64,000 nt of DNA from assembly GCF_000346465.2 (NCBI RefSeq), contig NC_034016.1, positions 19,393,548 to 19,457,547 on the forward strand. Direction: 5' to 3'. The notes beneath the pieces are model-generated. The model was given only the letters and a program-made list of their open reading frames with translations, had not been told where the DNA came from and ran no database searches. This DNA is from Prunus persica (taxonomy: Eukaryota > Streptophyta > Magnoliopsida > Rosales > Rosaceae). Below are positions 61,415-64,000 of this stretch, in pieces. The position numbers and the translations under genes were made by a program. Every line of letters starts with the position of its first letter. Positions within the stretch are counted from its first letter, which is position 1.

Positions 61415-63798
61415 TTACGGATCATCGTCATAGGGTGCATCTGGAGTTGGTGACGACGAAAGAATCAAAACAGGCCTTCCATTACATTGTATGTCGGCAT
61501 GCATAGAAGCATAACCTGGTTGATAATCCCAAATATTTCCCCTCAAGTCCAGACGCTCAATATTTCCTAATCAATAAAGTTAGTTAAACTCGGTTTTATA
61601 TTCAGACAAAGCAGCAGAACACAGACATATAAAATAATTTCAATTCCTACCCATTAACATCTCCCATGAATACTCTAATTGATTTATCCAATATCAGCCA
61701 TTGAACCAAAAAATGGAAAGAGGGAGGGGGTTAAAGATCAAAGATTCAACTGAGATTTAACACGCAGTTAATCCGCGATAACCTAATATTTGGTAGTCCA
61801 AATTATTTACCAGCGACAAGGCAACTCGTGGCAGCACAAAAGTTAATGGACCAGATGCCATTAGCTACTTAGAAAAAATCGATACAGTTAATAAATACCT
61901 TTAGCAGCTTTAAGGGCCGAGCATATGGTGGTCAAGGATTTTAAAGGCATAAGATTATATGCAGCATCGACTGTAACGAGTTCTGGAGCCATTGATATGA
62001 GCTTTGACAAAAAGTTTGCAGTTTCAATTCCTCCACGATTTTTGCTACACATAATTTATTAATACGATAAATTTCCTGGCCATCAGCTATAAGCGTATAT
62101 AAATAGATAATAAAAAAAGTAGAAGAAAAATATAAAGTTATTCTTTCACACCTTATGTTGACCTTGACTAGCTTCAACTCCTTAGTTATGCCATCTTGTA
62201 GTTCCTGAAAACCAGATGAACCCAATCCAATACCTTCAACATTGAGTATTTGAATTGATGTGGACAAAAGTTTTCCCAAAGCTGCTGCCACTTGGCTACA
62301 CAATAGTGAACTATCAACCCAGTAAATATTGAGAAAAAACATAAATAAAGAAGTAAAACGTCTAAGCCAGTGCCATCCAGACAAACCTGCCAAGGTCATT
62401 ATCAGCAACAGATAGAGACTTCAATGGTCTCTGTAGGGTTGAGAGGGTGTCTATGAGGTAAGTCACTCCATGACAGGAAAGCTCACAGTTCTCCAACATT
62501 AAATCAGCAAAGGGAAAGCATTTTTCGGAAGCTTCGACAAAATATGGAATTAAACTCCTGAGACATTTATGATATAGAATATTAGACTTTGGGCCTAAAA
62601 TGCTCAATGCATATGTGGAGATTGAAAACACAACCAACCTGATTCCAGCATCCTCAATAGGATTATCACTCATATCTAGGACCTCCAAATTAGGTATATG
62701 AACGAGAGCGTATCTAAGACCATCTGCATCATCTTTGTTTAGATTATTTCCCCTATAAACAGAGAAGTAAAATTAAACCCCTCATATTTGTTTTCTTTTC
62801 AACATAGGATCTGTGTAGCAGCACGGAATACAACTTATACAACCACTGACATCAGGCTCATGAACGGGGTAATTGATGAAAAGTACCTTGCGGAGTTCAC
62901 TAATCTATTTTACAACTGCCATTTTTCTTGTTGAGGAATAGAAAATTGCACAGAAGGCCAAAGTAACTATGAAATCATACCTTAAATTGAGCACTCGTAA
63001 TGATTGGAAGGACTTTCCAATTCCCAAAGGTGTTGGGGGACCACTTGGTGATCTCCAATAGAGTTCAGAAAGCCAGCCTGATATCTAAAAGATTTTGTAT
63101 AAAGTTTCATGTTAGTCGTACAGGATAATTTTAAAAAAAGTAAAAACTAATTTTGTTAAAGGAATTGCGTCACTCACATTGTTATCTGAAAGGTCAAGGA
63201 TGGATAGACTAGACGAAGCATTGAGAAGAGTACCAAAAACCAATTTTGCAAAATTGCGGCCAAGGTGGTTGTCAGAGAGTTTTAAAGAATACAAGGACCT
63301 GAGAGCAAAATAAGACAGATTTCGGAAGCACAAAAATGCCATTGGAATAATTATTTTTTAATAAAGATGCAATGGGTCGTGTTCGGGTGAACCATATATA
63401 TTAGTGTCAACCCACGGGTTGGTCAACACGCAAAGTGATACAAAAAATAATAAAATAATAAAACAATAACTCATACTATTCATCACAAAAATGAGAAAGT
63501 TAACATTTCACTAATATAATATTAGTTGAACAGTGCTAATCGTGTTCGGGTTGTGTCATGGTGTTGTGTCACATATTGCCACCCGTAGATGCAAGGAATG
63601 GCCACAGATATACAATTGAAAAAAGACGAAAAAAATATACATTATAGTAATACACATACAAAAAGAATTCTATCTTCTTGTGGTTGTAAATGGCTAAGAG
63701 TCTATTGTAGAAGTAATTAACCTAGTTTTGTCTGTTCCTCTGTCAATGCTTTGGTTCAACAAGCTTTTAAGTGCTACTAGAAACTTATGCGAAGTGCA
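61415..63798 (-). CDS. TSK: TONSOKU (TSK/BRU1/MGO3-like), C-terminal leucine-rich repeat part; partial
   Basis: Eight exons are visible (63722-63798, 63178-63298, 62981-63084, 62639-62752, 62387-62557, 62152-62295, 61899-62044, 61415-61566). They keep frame at every junction and the gene continues beyond the right edge of the window. The product is a series of LRRs of the ribonuclease-inhibitor type: SLKLSDNHLG, ILDLSDNN, LRVLNLRGNNL, LEVLDMSDNPIEDAGIR, SLSVADNDLG, IQILNVEGIGLGSSG, IERLDLRGN. It ends in an acidic tail (DAPYDDDP). LRRs with this tail match TONSOKU, whose N-terminal TPR repeats would lie outside the window. In plants TSK acts in the nucleus in replication-coupled repair and chromatin maintenance, and its loss disrupts meristems. 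Only the LRR half is seen, so the assignment rests on that part. Confidence 0.8.
63360..63595. repeat. Dispersed repeat in a TSK intron
   Basis: GGGTCGTGTTCGGGT at 63370 and CGTGTTCGGGTTGTGTCATG at 63540 bracket an AT-rich core within an intron. GTGTTCGGGT-type phrases are common at the ends of dispersed plant elements. No coding capacity. Confidence 0.4.
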
Positions 63799-64000
63799 CT
63801 AAATAAAAGTTCGAAACCAAGCATTAAAAGGGCCTCAGTCAACAAAATTGAATTCTCCAGAGCAAAAATCCTGAAAGGAACATAATAAAGTGAAGATATA
63901 TTAAAACAAACAAGCCTCCAAAGACCAGCTATGCAACTTGATATTTACATATCAAGCATGCAACATGATATTTACTTTCAACGTTTGTGAGCTTTTGTGC
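63799..64000 (-). other. TSK intron or upstream exon region, unresolved
   Basis: The acceptor TTTATTTAG just above 63798 shows that an intron begins here. No further exon could be placed with confidence before the window ends. Confidence 0.4.

Overview
This is nuclear DNA from a flowering plant. The evidence is genes split by many short AT-rich GT-AG introns, plant-only families (S-protein homologues, a phytochrome-interacting bHLH, TONSOKU, plant CLASP), AT-rich spacers full of CT/GA microsatellites, tRNA-derived SINEs, and a 100-N scaffold gap. The style of the proteins and repeats suggests a woody eudicot, perhaps Rosaceae (Prunus-like); that assignment is inference.

Left part (1-25 kb): a neighbourhood of small secreted proteins. 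After a 5'-truncated, frameshifted eRF1 pseudogene and an unexplained tandem-repeated exon-like block come a two-exon defensin-like gene (minus strand), a glycine-rich cell-wall-type protein, and then eight intact intronless S-protein homologue (SPH, Self-incomp_S1 family) genes, all on the plus strand between 6.9 and 24.7 kb. They fall into three sequence types: SPH1 and SPH7; SPH2, SPH3 and SPH4; SPH5, SPH6 and SPH8. A chimeric SPH remnant lies at 21.7-22.3 kb and one unrelated small orphan gene at 18.2 kb. Traces of local duplication are visible: a doubled promoter block before SPH2, similar flanks of SPH3/SPH4 and SPH5/SPH6, and a SINE with perfect target-site duplications in the SPH4 promoter whose empty counterpart is seen before SPH3.

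Middle and right part (25-64 kb): conserved single-copy-type genes. RPT2 (26S proteasome ATPase, +), a small zinc-finger HIT protein (+), PIF1-type bHLH (-), mitochondrial chaperonin CPN60 (-), a type-C response regulator (-), CLASP (-, 21 exons) and the 3' end of TONSOKU (-, running off the right edge). Exon boundaries were read by hand from reading frame and GT-AG sites; the exon lengths sum to an intact frame in every one of these genes. Large spacers lie at 36-40 kb and 45.7-48.7 kb (the latter holds the assembly gap).

The conserved genes work in separate pathways (protein turnover, light signalling, mitochondrial protein folding, phosphorelay, microtubules, replication-coupled genome maintenance), so the only real functional cluster is the SPH array. 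The most interesting regulatory signal is a group of three CACGTG G-boxes inside intron 2 of the PIF1-like gene, the binding site of its own protein family.
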